The notes beneath the pieces are model-generated. The model ran no database searches. It saw only the letters and a list, made by a program, of their open reading frames with translations, and was not told the origin of the DNA. Position numbers and translations under genes: made by a program. DNA of 64,000 nucleotides, taken from assembly GCF_000276665.1 (NCBI RefSeq), contig NW_004955425.1, forward strand, positions 22,505,943 through 22,569,942. Reading direction: 5' to 3'. Every line of letters starts with the position of its first letter. Positions within the stretch are counted from its first letter, which is position 1. The stretch is from Chinchilla lanigera (lineage: Eukaryota; Chordata; Mammalia; Rodentia; Chinchillidae). Shown in pieces: positions 35,901 through 49,616 of the stretch.

Positions 35901-37559
35901 TTTCTTGGAGTGTTTTAGTGTATTTTTTATGTTCTCCGGAATTGTTCATTCTATGGAGCAGGACTACTGTTTGTAGCCTTTAGACTTGTCTTTGTGCTAT
36001 TTACATCAGGAACTTGTTGTACCAGGACTAGGGCTGAGGGTGCAGATGAGTGCTGGGCTTCGGCATGATCAGGTGTGTCCTTGCGTCTTTTCTTTTTCTT
36101 TTTACAAAGCAGAAGACAGCAGCTGCATCAACAGGAAAATAAACTTCATCCTCCCTTCCCTTACCCTGGCACGTACTTCTCATCCCTTTTCTTTCTGGAG
36201 CAGCTTCTCCAGTGGAGTCTTGATTGCAGGTGGCTTCTCAGACATCCCTGGAAACATAAATCACCAGCTAACTGACCTTCGCTTGGTGAGAGATGGTTCA
36301 GGACTTGGCAGAGCCAGAACTGCACATGGGTTTGTATCCCTCTGGGATTCATTACAAAAGCTGGGTAATCAGCCAGCAAGGCTGTTTTTTGCCAGCTGTC
36401 TTCCTTAGGTTGTGACCTGGATGTCATCCACAGTGAAACTGTAGAATGCAAACATCCAGGTTTTCCATGACAACATCAAGCAGTTTGTTTCTGGAAAGGT
36501 ATGTAGGGCTCTCTCCATCCGTGGACTCCCCAGGGACTCAGGCTTGGGTCAGAGCCATTAGAATGAGCTTAGATTTGCTCACTCTGGCTGGCTGGGACTG
36601 TCTCACTGGGTTTGCCATAAGGCTTGGCCGGCTGCCTGCTGTCCTCCAGTCCTCCCTCGTGTGCTCCTTTCCATCTTATTGGCTCTCACGCTGGCTGCTC
36701 TCTGTGGTTCTCTGTCTTGTCTGTATGGATCTCAGTCCAAGAGGATCACCTCACGCTGGCCAGCTGCCCCAGCAGTGGAGCAGATAGAGTGCTGTGGGCT
36801 GAATTCTGCCGTTGCAGGGTTGGAATGATGCTCTGGGCATGGGAATGGCTCTTCCAGGGGTGGACAAGGGCCTGGTATGTGCAGGCTCAGCTTTCCTGGA
36901 AGTGAGCAAAATGGTTGGGGTGAAGGAAGACAGGATGAAAAAAAAGGCACAAGAGGAGATGAATCTTAGAAGACCAGTGGAAGGTTTTGCCTTTGCTGCT
37001 TATAGAATTGCTTTTGTTATAAACCTGTGTGCTGAAATATGAGTGGGCCTGCAAAAACACACCAGGGTCCCCCTCCGGGATGAGTGTCTTCATTGCTTTT
37101 ATTCACAGAGTGAAAAATATCTGAGCCTCAAGATAATGACCACAGCCCAACCTCGTGCCAGCTCTGTCTGTACTCACCTCCTCCCCATCCATTTACTCCC
37201 AGCCCAGTGAGACCAGATCAGCCACTGAAGAGGAGAAAAATGAGGACAAGGGTTTGGGAAGGAAGGAGACCCCACCCAACAGTTTTACACCTGAAAAGTT
37301 CACCTAGTTTTCTCTGAGAAGGTAGTGTGAGACCCTGGTTGCCCAGCGTCAGAAAGGCCTCAGATTTGAGGGAGGGTGCCTGCTTTTCCATCTCCGGGAC
37401 AGCCAGGGACTGGAGGCAGCCAGTCACCAGATGGGGCTCCAGATTTCTCGACACAGACAGATCTTCTGCCAGAAGTCAGGTCAGCAGCCCTGTGTCTGAA
37501 TCAACTTAAGAATTACATGGATGTGACACATTTACTAATTAACCAACTTTTCGTAACCC

Positions 37560-39690
37560 CTTGATAAAAAGTAAGAATGTACAAACGTCAGGTCAGATTT
37601 AAGGCCAATTCAAGGAGCTATTATGGAATGCCTACCTCATGCAAATACTCATAGACTCTGGCCTAAACTTCCTGAGTTTCTGCTTCCTAGCTGTGTTAGA
37701 ATCATCATTTCATAAATGATACCCTAGAGAGGTTAAAAAAAAATCATGTTGAAGGAACAAAGAGCTCAACCTTATCATTAGGTTAAAAACTGCTATGTAA
37801 AAGGAAAGTAAATCAAGCAGGCATTACTTTGATTAAACCTAAAACATAGGATGTTTTTAAAGACTCACTTGGAAGGTCTAGAAGAAAACTGCAAATCCTC
37901 TTAAAAGTCAGATACAGTAATTGATATGCAAAATAACATGTGGAAAATAGCTTGCTATGGTAACCACTTAATTGTTGACATAAAGTGTCAGAAAGCCAGG
38001 GGTGATCTATGTTCAAATTATGTTAACAAGTAATCATGTAAGCACAGCTCTGAATATTTACACAAGCATTTCAGGACTCTGAAGAGCTTAGGGCATGGAT
38101 GACATGCTCCTAACCTGTGAAGCTACTGCAGAGAGAACTGCATCTCCTGTGAAGAACTGCACTGTAACATAGTCATCGAAGTTCATTTATTACATATGGA
38201 TTCTCAGGAGCTTTATGACAGAATGGCAGTAATTCTCTTAGAAGACAGTCCTTCATACAGGCTAAATCTACAAATACACATATTGAGAAAATGAGGCCAA
38301 TATTAAAATACTTTAGAATCAGTACAAATATGTGTCCATAAGTCTACTTTCAAATCAAAATGCAAAGTGATTGTGTATTCAGAATGGCAGAAGCCAACCT
38401 CAGGAATTCAGTGTTAAAAAGGTGGCACCTGGTTTGTTGTAGGATTTAACATAACAATGCTAAATCATTACATATCCAGAGACCTCAGAAGGCAAGATTT
38501 TAATTATTGCCTACAAAATTTTATAGCACACTAACCAATTAAAAAGTATCTTTTAGTGTACTACATACACTTAATTTACTTCGACAGTTTATTGTGAATT
38601 ATCGAATAAGAACTGTCTTTCACAATACTGCACGTCAGGTGAATAATTTGTCAAGAAAATATCTCAAAGTTCTCCTAGCTGCTCATTAGCAATTTAACAA
38701 CAGCTTCTCTGAAAGTGGACTAACATTTCATCTTAAGGCTGCATTGGGGCCATTTCTGAGTGAAATGCAAAGTGCCATGAGTCTTGGCTGGGAAGAACCT
38801 GTGGAGGGGCAGTGGTGAGAAACTGCCCATCTTGCAAACTGTATCTCCATGTACCCTAAGGGCATCAGATTCTTCTTAATTGATAGCCATTAATGTGGAG
38901 TAATTGTAACAAACTTCCTCTGGGGGCCTTGCTTCTAAGGGCCTTTTAAGATAACTGTGCTCCGACGGTCTCCAGAGCATTTTGTTTATGCTGCTCTGTG
39001 CTGCCCATCCCCACCCTAGACGGTATTTGTCTTACCACTTATAAGGCCACGCAAGTGGTTTTAGAAGAAAATGGATATCCTACTAGATCCTCTGGGGAGA
39101 TGGCAGCAGCAGATACAAGTTTTTAAAAAATTATTAATACCTGTAGATATCAACCAGCTCTTTTTCCTTTCTTCCCCTCAGAAAATCTTGCTGGTTAAAA
39201 AGCTCTGCCATTACTGTTAGTCACACATTAAGCTGACATGTGTTGCAATCTGTCCTGCCGAGACAGCAGTCATCAGTGCTAATACTGGCGAGCCCTCCAA
39301 CTTCTGCTTCCTCATCTGGCCCTAGAAGCAGTTAGGGCACTGGTCCAGCTTGTGCATAAGTCTTTACTATTTTAAAAGAAGTCTGCAATTAGATTTCAAG
39401 GAGACAAAACTCAGAAGGAACCCCTAGCCCTTGACCTTGGTGCTTGTACAGTAAATCAAAGGCTTCTCAGAAGGGTGCCCCATCTCAGCATGTCCCCCCC
39501 ACCAGAAGCACCAGAAGTTGCTGCATTTGAACAAGTTTGTGTGCTGCATTTTACTTCTTTTGCCAGCTTTGTTCAAATTATCAATCATTACTATTAGTAA
39601 TACTTCTACCAGTCACAGCAAAGTAAGATTTCATAGAACTAAATATATGTAATTTAAAGAACAATCCTATTACATTCTTTACTTTGTGTT
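37560..39690. other. Repeat-free AT-rich block in LHFPL2 intron, candidate conserved element
   Basis: About 2.1 kb with no recognisable SINE, LINE, LTR or DNA element, while the surrounding intron is repeat-rich. It carries clusters of homeodomain-type cores, for example 'cttaattgatagccattaat' with 'gtggagtaattgtaac' near 38877-38910, and 'caatcattactattagtaat' near 39584. No open frame is convincing. Regulatory function is an inference. Confidence 0.4.
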
Positions 39691-39704
39691 AAAATATTCT
39701 TTCT

Positions 39705-39880
39705 TAACTGGGCATGGTGGCATATGCCTGTAATCCAGCACTCTGGGAGGCTGAGGCAGGAGGATCACAGATTTGGACTGTATCTGAGCATCTTAGCAAG
39801 ACTGTTTCAAAATAGAAAGGGCTGGAAATGAAGCTCAGTGTGAAGGCCCTGAATTCAATCCCTAGCACTACAAAAACTTT
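39705..39880 (+). mobile_element. B1-ID dimer SINE in the LHFPL2 intron
   Basis: 'ctgggcatggtggcatatg' B1 half and 'gctggaaatgaagctcagtg' ID-like half ending 'ccctagcactacaaaaac'. Confidence 0.85.
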
Positions 39881-41094
39881 CTGAAATGATGAAAATCAAT
39901 AATGCTTACTTTCAGTGTCCTTAATGTTAGCAGTGTCAAAAGATGGGACCCCCCAATAGCTGGCCGATCCCTTAATCGTAATTATTTAAAATTTTCAGCC
40001 ACAAAATTCCTTGTAAATTGTGTCATGTCTCTTCTAAGACAGTGTAGGGACCCTACTCGAGCCCTGTCTTGGTGACAGGTTGTTCCCGCAGTGTCTCCGA
40101 AGTCCCTGAACACGAGGAGCACACTCCACACCATGTGCTTTGCAATGAGAAAATCTCGATGGCCACTCAGTGGAGGGAACTGATGTGGCTCCATGCAGTG
40201 CGTCCTCCTTGCCGTCTGCCTTGGGACACTGAGAGAGAGATGACTGCAGCCCCACAGGTAGCTATTAGGGATGCTCACAGGACTTCAGCCATCAGTGTGG
40301 ATGATGATAAAAATTAAGAGGTGTCAGCACACAGGTCAGTGCTAACTAGAGGCAAGTGTAGTGCCTACTGCCTACTGCTCTGCACCCAGGAGAAGAGTGA
40401 CCCAGACCTGGAGGCGTGTCTCTAAACACGTCACAACTCTACTGGAAGCAGAAAGCCTGAGGCCCTCTTCTTAGGTGGCTCTGTTGAGTTGTGCTTGGGG
40501 CCGCAGTGGGAGGGGGCCTTTTCCTCTGCCTGCCGTGCTGGCGCCTGCTGGGCTGTGGTCTTCCCACTGCCATTCTCAGAGCTCAGGCTACCTCTGGACC
40601 CCACCCTGTCTCTCCTGGAAGTGGCCATGGCCACAGTCCACCTGCCTCCACTTCCCTGTATTCCTTTGTGCCTGTCCTTTTTCTGCACTCCTCCAGGGTT
40701 TTCCCTGCCCAGCCTGGTGCTTTGTCGCTCTCCTACTGCCAGGCTGGAAATCATTTCAGAACTCTGCTGCTAAGGGACAGTGGGTATCCCAACACCTGGA
40801 AGGCTATTACAGCTGACTGGCTCACCACCTTTCGTGAGTGCCTCCCAACAAAGAACCATTTCTGGGCCAGGAAGGAGGTTTCTGGTGCAGGCAGTGAAGC
40901 AAAAACACCAGGTGATGGTTTGGCCCTGGCATGAATTTCATTTCAGTAACACTACGACTGCTGTTCTGTTGGCCAAAACTGTGAACCCCTGGGATTCATT
41001 TTATTGACTGAAGTTTTTCCTCCAACTATCTCAAACACTTGGCAAGAACTTCCCACAATGGCTTCACTTAAATATGTAATCACATCACTCTAGT

Positions 41095-41235
41095 CTTTTA
41101 TTCATCTGTTCAGGCAACAAGTAGTTACTATACACGTATTACACATCAGACATCATTCTAGGCAGCTGGGATACAAAAGGCTGAGAAAGTCCTGTCATCA
41201 CCATGCTCACATCTGAGCTGGTCGGAACAGTGAAT
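41095..41235 (-). mobile_element. L2-like fragment
   Basis: 'ttattcatctgttcaggcaa', 'catcattctaggcagctggg', 'atacaaaaggctgagaaagt' follow the pattern of an L2 3' end. Orientation uncertain. Confidence 0.5.
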
Positions 41236-43519
41236 TACATAGCACGCCATCAGTGACAGGCATGGTCAGTGCTGAGTCTCTGTGGCTTCTCCCCAGGTTG
41301 CCGGGAGCAGTAATGCCTTTTGTTCCTGTCCTTTAAAACTTCCCTTTGCAAACAGGGCTCATCGGCGTGTAATCTTTAATCTGGACTTGCCTGAAGAGGA
41401 AGCAGGGGTGCGATGCCCAGGACTCACCCGGTTAGGGCCCGCAGCGGGAGCGGCCGGGTGACCTCACCTGCAGGCAGGGCACGTGGCCTCGCCTGTGTGC
41501 ATCGTGGTGACCAGCAGAGGCGCTTGCAGCAGGCAGTGAGAGTGGAGCGGTTGTGACAGCCTGGAGGGCAGTAGGGGACAGAAGGCTGAGGACAGCTGTG
41601 AGGCAGCCAAGACTCTCTCCTCTTCCTCACAAGACCACAGAGCCTTGGCCAGACTCAGCCCGAGTTCCTGGAGCACACACCCCTGCAGCCTGAGTTGCTC
41701 GTCTTCACCCCAGGGACACGCTGCTCACTGTTTCAGACTTCAGTACTGCCCGAGACTGTGAAGGCATTTTTCTTTCCACCTGAAGGTTTGACGAGAAGCT
41801 CTGTGTGGGAGCCTGCTATCTGGTTCAAGGGCAGTGGAATGAAGTAGCTCGGACATAATTTCATGGCTGGTCTTTTCCCAGTCATTGCTGAATGTTGGGA
41901 AGAACCAGAAAGGACTGAGATTCCTTCTCCTAGTGTTTTGGTTTTCACGCCTTCCATGCCATGGGCAGTGGGGATGCAGTGGTAAGGCACAGCTCCCCGC
42001 CTGTTTGAGTTACACCCAAGCCACATGCGCAGGTTCCCCAGGGATAGTCCCTTTACTGGCTGAGGAAACAGCTGAGAGATGAACGGGAATCAGGTCACGG
42101 AGTGGAGAGGTGGCGAGGAGAGCCCATGCCCAGGGAGAGCTCGTATCAGTGGGGCTGTCCGTGAGGCTGTCAGGATGTCTGCAGCCTAGGGTGGTCTGAA
42201 GGGTAGTCCACATGAGGAACTGCTGGTTTCATTTCCTTTCTCTTTCATCAATAAGGCTGAGTCATGCTCTAGGCTGACCCAGTGGTCAGCAGACACTGGT
42301 GTCTTCTGACTGTGGGTGCAATGTGCCAGGAGGCTGTTAGCGAGAGGGTAGGAGATGTCCTGCAAGGTCATGGAAATGCTGCCTTTTCACAGGGATACAG
42401 CTCTGCCCTGCGGGCTCTCTTTCAGAAATTTAGTGGAAGGAAAAGGTGCAGTTAGGAGAACCAGAGTGACAGGTGTGTCTGACCATACTTGAAGTGGACA
42501 AAATTCATTCTGATTTCTAATACAATACTCTTCCTCTCTAGTGGAGGGGGCTGGATGTGGGGATCCTCCTGGTAACCTGTCCGCAGGTCTGCACTAGAAA
42601 CACATGGTCTCCCCAAGAAACATGGCAGGCCACTCATTTTGGTGAAAAGATTTAGTTAACGCTAACTCCAACAGTTCAAATCTCCACCACACCTTAATTA
42701 GTGTGCAGGGGCGGTGGGAGGAAGAGAGTGGGGCAGGAGGCGAGATCCCCAGGCTATTCTGGGTTCTTCCCTTCCCTGTGGATACAAACCACAACCCAGC
42801 CTCCTGGGGGCAGCATCTGTGAGTTCCTTTCCTACACATTCCAGATCCATCCAAGCTGAGGGGACGTGGCAGCTTACACGCAGCCTGAGAAGCTGGGGAG
42901 GTGGCCTATCTCTAAAAGAGAAATATCCATCTTTAAAGCTTTTATCTCCTTGGTTACACTACGGCCCTCTTTGCCAGTGTCTACGCCACCATGTGGCCGG
43001 AGAGAGTTAAGCAAATTGTGCACCTTTGGTTTGTACTTATTTTTCAGCTTTTCTCTGAGAAAGTATGACAGCAATTGCACCATCTTCCTGTTAAGATGTC
43101 TGCAGCATATTACCAATTGTAAACCACCCTTACACCCGCCCCCCAAATTAAGTGGTCCCTTCTAGGACACCATCCTGTCAGCACAGCATCTCAGGGCACC
43201 AAGGGCTTTTTTCCATGGTGGTTCCACTGTCCTGGGCCATGGGCTGATGTCATTTTTCCTGCAATTCTTCCCCCTCCTAGTTGGGCAGGTGCAACTCAGC
43301 CAGGCAGGTCAAGGTGCACAGCCTGCACCCTGCTCTCCCCTGCACAGTGGAGAGCTCTGGAGACTGACCCCGGGGCTGTGATGAATGGCTCCGCTTCCCT
43401 GCTCTGGGACTCTGGAGGGGAGGGCAGCATCACCTGTCAGGGCACATGACTCACCAGACCTGGAATTCCTTGATGTAAGAGCTGTATCTAAATGCCCAGA
43501 GTTTTTTAATAATTAAAAA

Positions 43520-43724
43520 AAAATACTATTTATAGATGCTAGGGATTGAGCTCAAGGCCTCAAACATGCTACCAAGTGCTCTACCACTTTGCTACATCAC
43601 CAGCCCTTTTCTGTTATTTTGGGACGCAGTCCTGCTAAGCAGCCCAGGCTAGCCTTGAACTTTCATCATTCTGCTGCAGCCTCCCAAGTAGCTAGAATTA
43701 AAGGTGTGCACCATAGCTGGCTGT
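43520..43724 (-). mobile_element. B1-ID dimer SINE (antisense)
   Basis: 'gggattgagctcaaggcct' and 'gctacatcaccagccc' (ID half) followed by 'cagcccaggctagccttgaac' -type B1 half and 'gtgtgcaccatagctggc'. Confidence 0.82.
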
Positions 43725-44784
43725 TTTTCCACTTACCTGGAGAACTGTTGTGTCTGCCAGACCTAGTTCCTGTGTTTTCATGGCACAGTCTGTGTTAAGG
43801 AGTGCTCTGGTGAGTGCTAGGAGCAGAGGCCACCGTTGGGACAGTGCACTGAGGAGCAGCCGAGGCCTCCCCCCCATACAGCCAGCCAGCCTGGGGCAGT
43901 ATGTGGGTCCCCACTCTGTGCCTTGCTGGGACAGATGCCCACAGACCACCTTTTCTCACCTCCTGTGTGGTTCTGCAGTGGACTCTCACTGCCACTGAGG
44001 CTTTAGACAAGACTCAAGTGTGGCTCCCTGCTATCGTCATTCAGTTAGGCCAGTAGTGATCCGCGGGTTTACAGTGGCCTGCAGCACCTAAGAATCGTGC
44101 CTGTGCTTGTGCTATTAGGGAAGGGGATGCCTAAGGGAGGAACATGTTCCCGCTGGGCTCCACACACTGCAGCTGGGGGCTCAGGCTGTTACAGTAAGGA
44201 GCTGCCTACTTCCTAATGGGATCCCAAAGAGCCGCATTCGGGTGATTTCTTGTGTCCTGCAACCAGCCAGAGCTTAGCATGGTGGCCGGGCTGGTATGTG
44301 ACAGCAAACTTGCGCTTTGTCTTTTCTTCCTGGTATATGAAATTGCATTCATTTTACACAAGATCATACAAAGGAAACATGCAATCAATATTTAATTGAA
44401 ACTACTACATGTGAACACTTTGGTCTTGGAAGCACAGCACCCGTGCTCCAGGTCTGCCTGGTGAGCATCTGCTCCCATAGAGGGGCGGAGTCCTGCGCAG
44501 GGGGTGTGCTGAGAGGCCCAGTGGGCCCTGGGGTCCACAGAGTAGCCAGTCAGACCTTGAGGGAGGACAGATCTCACTGTGCCCAGGTGAGGCTGTGTGA
44601 AGAGAGGGAGACTTGCCAGCAGGATTAACCGAGGCTTGTCATAGGCCTTAAGTCATTTTAGATCTCTGCTGTGTAAACCTGTTTAGATGAACAGCAATTC
44701 TTTCCAATGATGCTAAACTGCAGCCTGTTATCCTCTGCTTTCCCCAAATTATTACACCTTTGAAAATACACCACCCCCCAGCAG

Positions 44785-44948
44785 ATCTGCTAGATGTGGT
44801 GGTAACTCCTATAATCCTAGCTACTCAGGTAGAGGCAGAAGGATTGCAAATTTGTCTTGAACTAAAGGAAGAGAAGGGCTGGGCTGGGCTGGGGCTCAGT
44901 GGCAGGGGTTTTCTTACCTTGCTTGGGTTCAGTCCCCACTGCTCATCA
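44785..44948 (+). mobile_element. Decayed B1-ID dimer SINE
   Basis: 'gatgtggtggtaactcctat' B1 half, a short (GGGCT)n expansion at 44875-44895, then ID-like 'ggggctcagtggcagggg' and 'gggttcagtccccac'. Confidence 0.7.
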
Positions 44949-45109
44949 GCGGGGAGGCTGATGGCTGTACTTCCACGCTGGAGCAGTCTGTGAGGTGCTT
45001 TCATGTGGTTAGGCTGCTGGTCTTTTTTCCAATTTTGTTATGAATGCAGAAAGTTCTCTACACTTTAAAATTCACAACCATAGTGGGGCTTAAGGTCTAG
45101 CCTGTCCTT

Positions 45110-45215
45110 CCAGGTGAGGAACCAGACAGGTAAAAAGCTTTTCTGAGGTTACCCAGCTCACAGAGGAAAGATGTTGGACTCCAGCCTGACTGTACTCCAA
45201 GGCAGAGGTCCTAAC
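45110..45215 (-). mobile_element. MIR-like fragment
   Basis: 'gaggaaccagacaggtaaaa', 'gaggttacccagctcacaga', 'actccagcctgactgtactc'. Confidence 0.55.
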
Positions 45216-46544
45216 TGACTGAACCACTTCATAACTTAGTGAATTATTGCTGGTTCGTGTCCTTGCCTAATGTGAGCTTTTGTGCTGCACGGTTCTAGCT
45301 TTTCACTTGAATCCAGACCCTAAGACTGCTAGTTCTAGACCCTCCCACTCTAGAGGGGAACGCGCTCCCTCTCACCCCGTCCCCGTCACTTCACATGCAC
45401 TGGTCGGCTCCCTCAGCTGTACAGAAAGCAGTCTTGGGCTCTGGGTGGGAATGAGACTGCCTCTGAGACTGCCCATCTGCAGACAGCAAGCACGGAGTGT
45501 CCTGAGGCTTCCGAAGTGGGACAGCAGGGGAAGCGGGAAAAGTCAGGCCCAAAGACTGCTTGGACGAAATTGCCCAGCCAGGCAAGAGGCCCATCCTAAA
45601 TGAACATGACCATGAAAGTTGCGATCTGTGGCCTGCAGTGCTGTCCCCAGTCTTCCCTCAGACCTCAGTGTTACAACTCCAGTCATTTTTGCTGGGCAGG
45701 GAAGTTGCTAAGTGACTTGGAAGCCATGAGGCAGTGAACACAGATTTCTGTCAAGGAAAAGAAACAGAACTACAAGCCAAGATTTATTTGTAAGGGTGAA
45801 TTTTATTTTAAGGTATCAGAAAGATAGGAATTTTGAGTTCTGATTTAGCAATTTTGTCATTTTTCAAAGAAACCAGTTTTTTCCTGCTACACGGAAAAAA
45901 GCATAGTTCTCTGATGCATCACGCAGGTGAACTAAGGGGCTTAACAAGGCCTTTCTACTGGCGTTTGCTTGGTTGAGATTCAGGGCTGGGGACTGCCTTT
46001 CTCACTTTTCTATTCAGCTCTGCTGAGGTGAGGGGGCCAGGGCCAAGCTGAGGCTCAGGCAGACCAGCGTTCACTGCCAGGCTATTCACTTGCTGGCGAC
46101 ACCTATGCATGAAATCTGATGTGCAAATCTCAGCTGTGTCTCTCCTGAGATAGGCAGGGGAAAGAGCTCCTAACTGCTCTGTTCTCAGTTCAGGAGAACT
46201 CAGGCTGTGAGCAGGACAAGAAAGGATGCTGCTATGACACAGTAGTGGGGAGCAAAATTCCTGTGACAGCAGAATGGAAGCAGCAGAGCTTAGAGTTGAC
46301 TTGCAAGCATCCAGACAGAAAATTGTTGGGAAGTTTGTGATTTTTCTCTAAATGTATCTGCAAATGCAGAGATCACTACATGAAATTTGTTGCTGGCAAA
46401 TACTAGCAGACACTTCTCATGGGTGTATTTGAAGCACTGACAATGAAGTTAAGCCTGGCCTCCTGCAAGGTACCTGTGTCACATTAACCAAGTTGCGTTC
46501 TCATGGTCCTGTGAGAGTTCCCTTGGGCCAGGACACAAAAAGCC

Positions 46545-46665
46545 AGATAGTAAATATTTTGAGTTTTGCAGGCCACATGATCTGTAGCAGCTACCTAGCT
46601 CTGCTGGTCTAGCACAAAAGCAGTCTGTAAAGAACCGGCCCTGTGTTCCAATAAATCAAGCCACA
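46545..46665 (+). mobile_element. hAT-Charlie-like fragment 0.3 kb before the LHFPL2 last exon
   Basis: 'gccagatagtaaatattttg', 'ttttgcaggccacatgatct', 'ccctgtgttccaataaatca' recall non-autonomous Charlie-type elements. Confidence 0.5.
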
Positions 46666-46950
46666 TTAGGCCTTAGAGCCAGGTGGCAATGCTCACAGCA
46701 GTACAGCCTGTGCAGTCTGCTTTCCCACGAGAGGAATCATTTATGAAGTCACACTGCAGTATGTAGACAAGTGGCTGAAAATACTTCTAAGTGGCATTTC
46801 TTGCTAAGCTCAGATGAGTTGCCTAAAACGGTCTCTAGCACTTTCTATTGAGGAACAGATGCTGTTACCCAGAGCAAGCAGCAGTTACAGATGGAGTGGG
46901 TGCTGTGGGCTGTAGAGCTGCAGACTTCAGCTGTTTTTTCTGTCCTGCAG

Positions 46951-47207
46951 GCCTGTTCCTTATCCTCGGTCTCATCCTCTACCCTGCTGGCTGGGGCTGC
47001 CAGAAAGCCGTAGACTACTGTGGACACTATGCATCCGCCTACAAACCCGGAGACTGCTCTTTGGGCTGGGCCTTTTACACTGCCATCGGCGGCACAGTCC
47101 TCACCTTCATCTGTGCTGTCTTCTCCGCACAAGCAGAAATTGCAACTTCCAGTGACAAAGTACAGGAAGAAATCGAAGAAGGGAAAAACCTTATCTGCCT
47201 CCTTTAG
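46951..47207 (+). CDS. LHFPL2: LHFPL2, last coding exon (residues 144-228 and stop)
   Basis: Completes LHFPL2. The acceptor is a pyrimidine-rich tract ending in 'tcctgcag' at 46950, and phase 1 joins perfectly with the exon ending at 32236 to give ...[10 protein letters not shown]. It holds the end of membrane segment 3 (to about residue 155), the second extracellular loop (156-183) with C160, C167 and C179, membrane segment 4 (184-204), and an acidic cytoplasmic tail ending [10 protein letters not shown]. The two coding parts total 687 bases, 228 residues plus TAG, the same length as the human protein. There is no frameshift or internal stop, so the gene looks functional. The intron between the two coding exons is 14,714 bp. 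Confidence 0.97.
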
Positions 47208-49610
47208 TGTGGAAAGAGACACAAATGCCATTTTTTCCTTTGTAATCTTGTGAAACAGTCCATGCCATATGAATCGAGTGGAGAAATAGCCTTCACCTAC
47301 CAAAGCCACATCCCACAGCCCAGGCCTTTACAGGACCAGTGAGAGGCAACACCTGGCTAAGCAGTTACTGGATACAGGCCGCAGTGCAAATAAGGATGGA
47401 ATGCGATCATCTTGTGACAACCCTGACTGCAGCTGTGGGGTCCGATCAGACCCCATCTCCCCAGGGCTCCATGAAGGATAATGATCGGAATCATGAAGGC
47501 ACAGTCTCTCTGGTAGCAGGGGACATGTAGTTGGCCGCTAGCCTGGCAGGCTGTTTTGAGGACCGAAGAGGAAGTTTCTGGCCCACAGCTGCATGTCTGT
47601 GCACATCTCTGCCTTAGGATGAAGTCTTAAGTTGGCATTTTGGTTTTCTTCCTATTCTTTCACATTGTTTTAGTTGGAAACTGAAAGGAAGATCACCAAC
47701 TTAGTGGGGGTGGGATGTGTGCCAATGGACCAGAGGGGTCCTTTAAACAGTGTGGGGCTTACTCTACACCGAATTCCAGGGGAAAGTGGATCACCAAACT
47801 GTCGCCCCAAGGTGTCAGAAATGTGAGTAAGGAGAGACTGAGGGCCTGTACAATCCCATGAGGATAGCGGTTCGGACCCTGGCCAGGTGAAGACAGTTTC
47901 CTCCTCCAGCAGCCAGGCTAGCGCCCATGGAGGCCGAGCCTCCTCCTTCTAGAGCTAAAGTTGTGCTCTGATTGCCAAAGGAAACATGTTTCCTTCTTCT
48001 GGGGACAGCAGGCTCCACACCAGCTGTGGCGCAGGCAGGTGCTCACAGCAGCAGAATGGGATTCTTTGCAGGAAAAAGGAACGAGTGATGGGAGTTAAGC
48101 TTCTCTAGTCATTGGTGTTGATCCTGAAGGAACACTGAAATAACATTAAGCTGCTGCAACTGAACAGTTGCACCAGAGACTTGGAAAGCAGAGTAGAAAG
48201 TTTATGCAAAGCCCAAGCTAAACCAAGGTCACAGCACCCGCCTATACCTGTTTACAAAAACGATCAAACACCACTATTAGAAAGGATGAAGAGAAAAGGA
48301 AAAAGGATTCAGGACTTTTAATGTAGTTTCCATTAGTTACCAATGTAACTGATTGGGCAGGTGGTAATGAGAATGAGCGCCTGACGTGACAGGCGTGTCA
48401 GATACTGCAAAGGAAGAAACACCCCTCACCAACTGAATCCTGTCCAGTGTCTGGAAGGATTAAGATCGTTGAGTCTCTGGGTTTATGAGTCTGCTCACAG
48501 AGGGCTTTATTTTGAAAATGTAACAGCTACTAAGCACCTTCTACTGGCAAGGTATTGTGTGCTAAGTACCACTAGGGATTCAAAACTTAGAAGTTACAAC
48601 TTTGCACCAGTAAATGTCAAAGCTGTGTGAATCTAGAACCATGGGAGGCAGAACAAATAACTGTTTTACAGAAATGGAATGGGAGATTAACATTTTTGTT
48701 AAACTCTCTTTGGCCTTTGGCCTTTGGCCTATACTAAAAACACCTTATCTCACAGGGAAAGGCCAAGTGCAAGATAGGAGCAGATCTTCTAAAACAAAGC
48801 TCATATCTTCTGGCTTTTTTCAGAGTGAGAAGGGTTCACAGGAATCCTTCTGGAACACCTAGGTAAAGGCGTGGGAAACATGAACCATCTCTCTAACCAC
48901 ATGAAATAGGTCATGGGTGCCCCAACATAAGACTCCTGGGCCAGAAAGTGTTTTATAATGTCTAACCAAGTCCCTCGGCCAGCCAGGTAACTACTTTCAA
49001 ACCTGAGCAGTATTTTTCATTCAAAGCAGCTTCCTACATCAGACAAATCTTGATAAAAATTTTTTCTTAAATTTCTTATTGGAAGATTAACCTCTACAAC
49101 ATACAGAATCCATTTTACAATCTCAGCCTCCTAGGAACAAGTCATAAACCCAGGGGACCCTATGCACATGTCCATCACCAGCTCCTTGGCTACAGAGGCA
49201 GGGCTCCCCACAGTCCCCTGTCGCAGTGAACCCATCCACAGCAGTCCCAAGTGAAAATAGGACCTCTTGGCCAGAGCAATGTCACTTGACAGTGTTCATT
49301 TCATTAATTTGAATGATGTAGAAGACTAAGAAAAAAGGGCACATACACAAATAAAACCCCAAACCACTAAAAACTACCTGAAGACTGACTCAGTATAACA
49401 GAGGGAGAGCAAGTCTTCTGCCGCACGGAAAGGCAGCGTTGGGTCTGTGAAACCTTTGGCCCACTAGCCAGCCTTTCTTTGGGATAAAAGACTGTAATGC
49501 TAGTCTGGACCAAAACTTTTCTGTATGGCGCTTTATTATTCGTCATTCTTTTTTTTTTTTCCTTTTGTATGGCTCTTTAAAAACCACTTGTTGACCCACA
49601 CTTACTTTCT

Positions 49611-49616
49611 AATAAA
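49611..49616 (+). terminator. Candidate proximal poly(A) signal AATAAA of LHFPL2
   Basis: Canonical AATAAA hexamer about 2.4 kb after the LHFPL2 stop, on the coding strand. Use is not shown by sequence alone. Confidence 0.35.

Larger units (their letters stand above)
32237..46950 (+). other. LHFPL2: LHFPL2 intron between the two coding exons
   Basis: GTAAGT donor at 32237 and CAG acceptor ending at 46950, 14,714 bp. It holds a MIR (33535-33625), a MIR split by a MaLR LTR (35430-35900), two well-preserved and one decayed B1-ID dimers (39705, 43520, 44785), an L2-like piece (41095-41235), a MIR-like piece near 45110 and a hAT-like piece (46545-46665). The block 37560-39690 contains no recognisable repeat. 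I found no exon or reading frame with coding features inside. Confidence 0.9.

Noticed and set aside
46845..47309. 154-codon open frame on the - strand over the last LHFPL2 exon
   Set aside because: Antisense shadow of the conserved exon; no independent signal.
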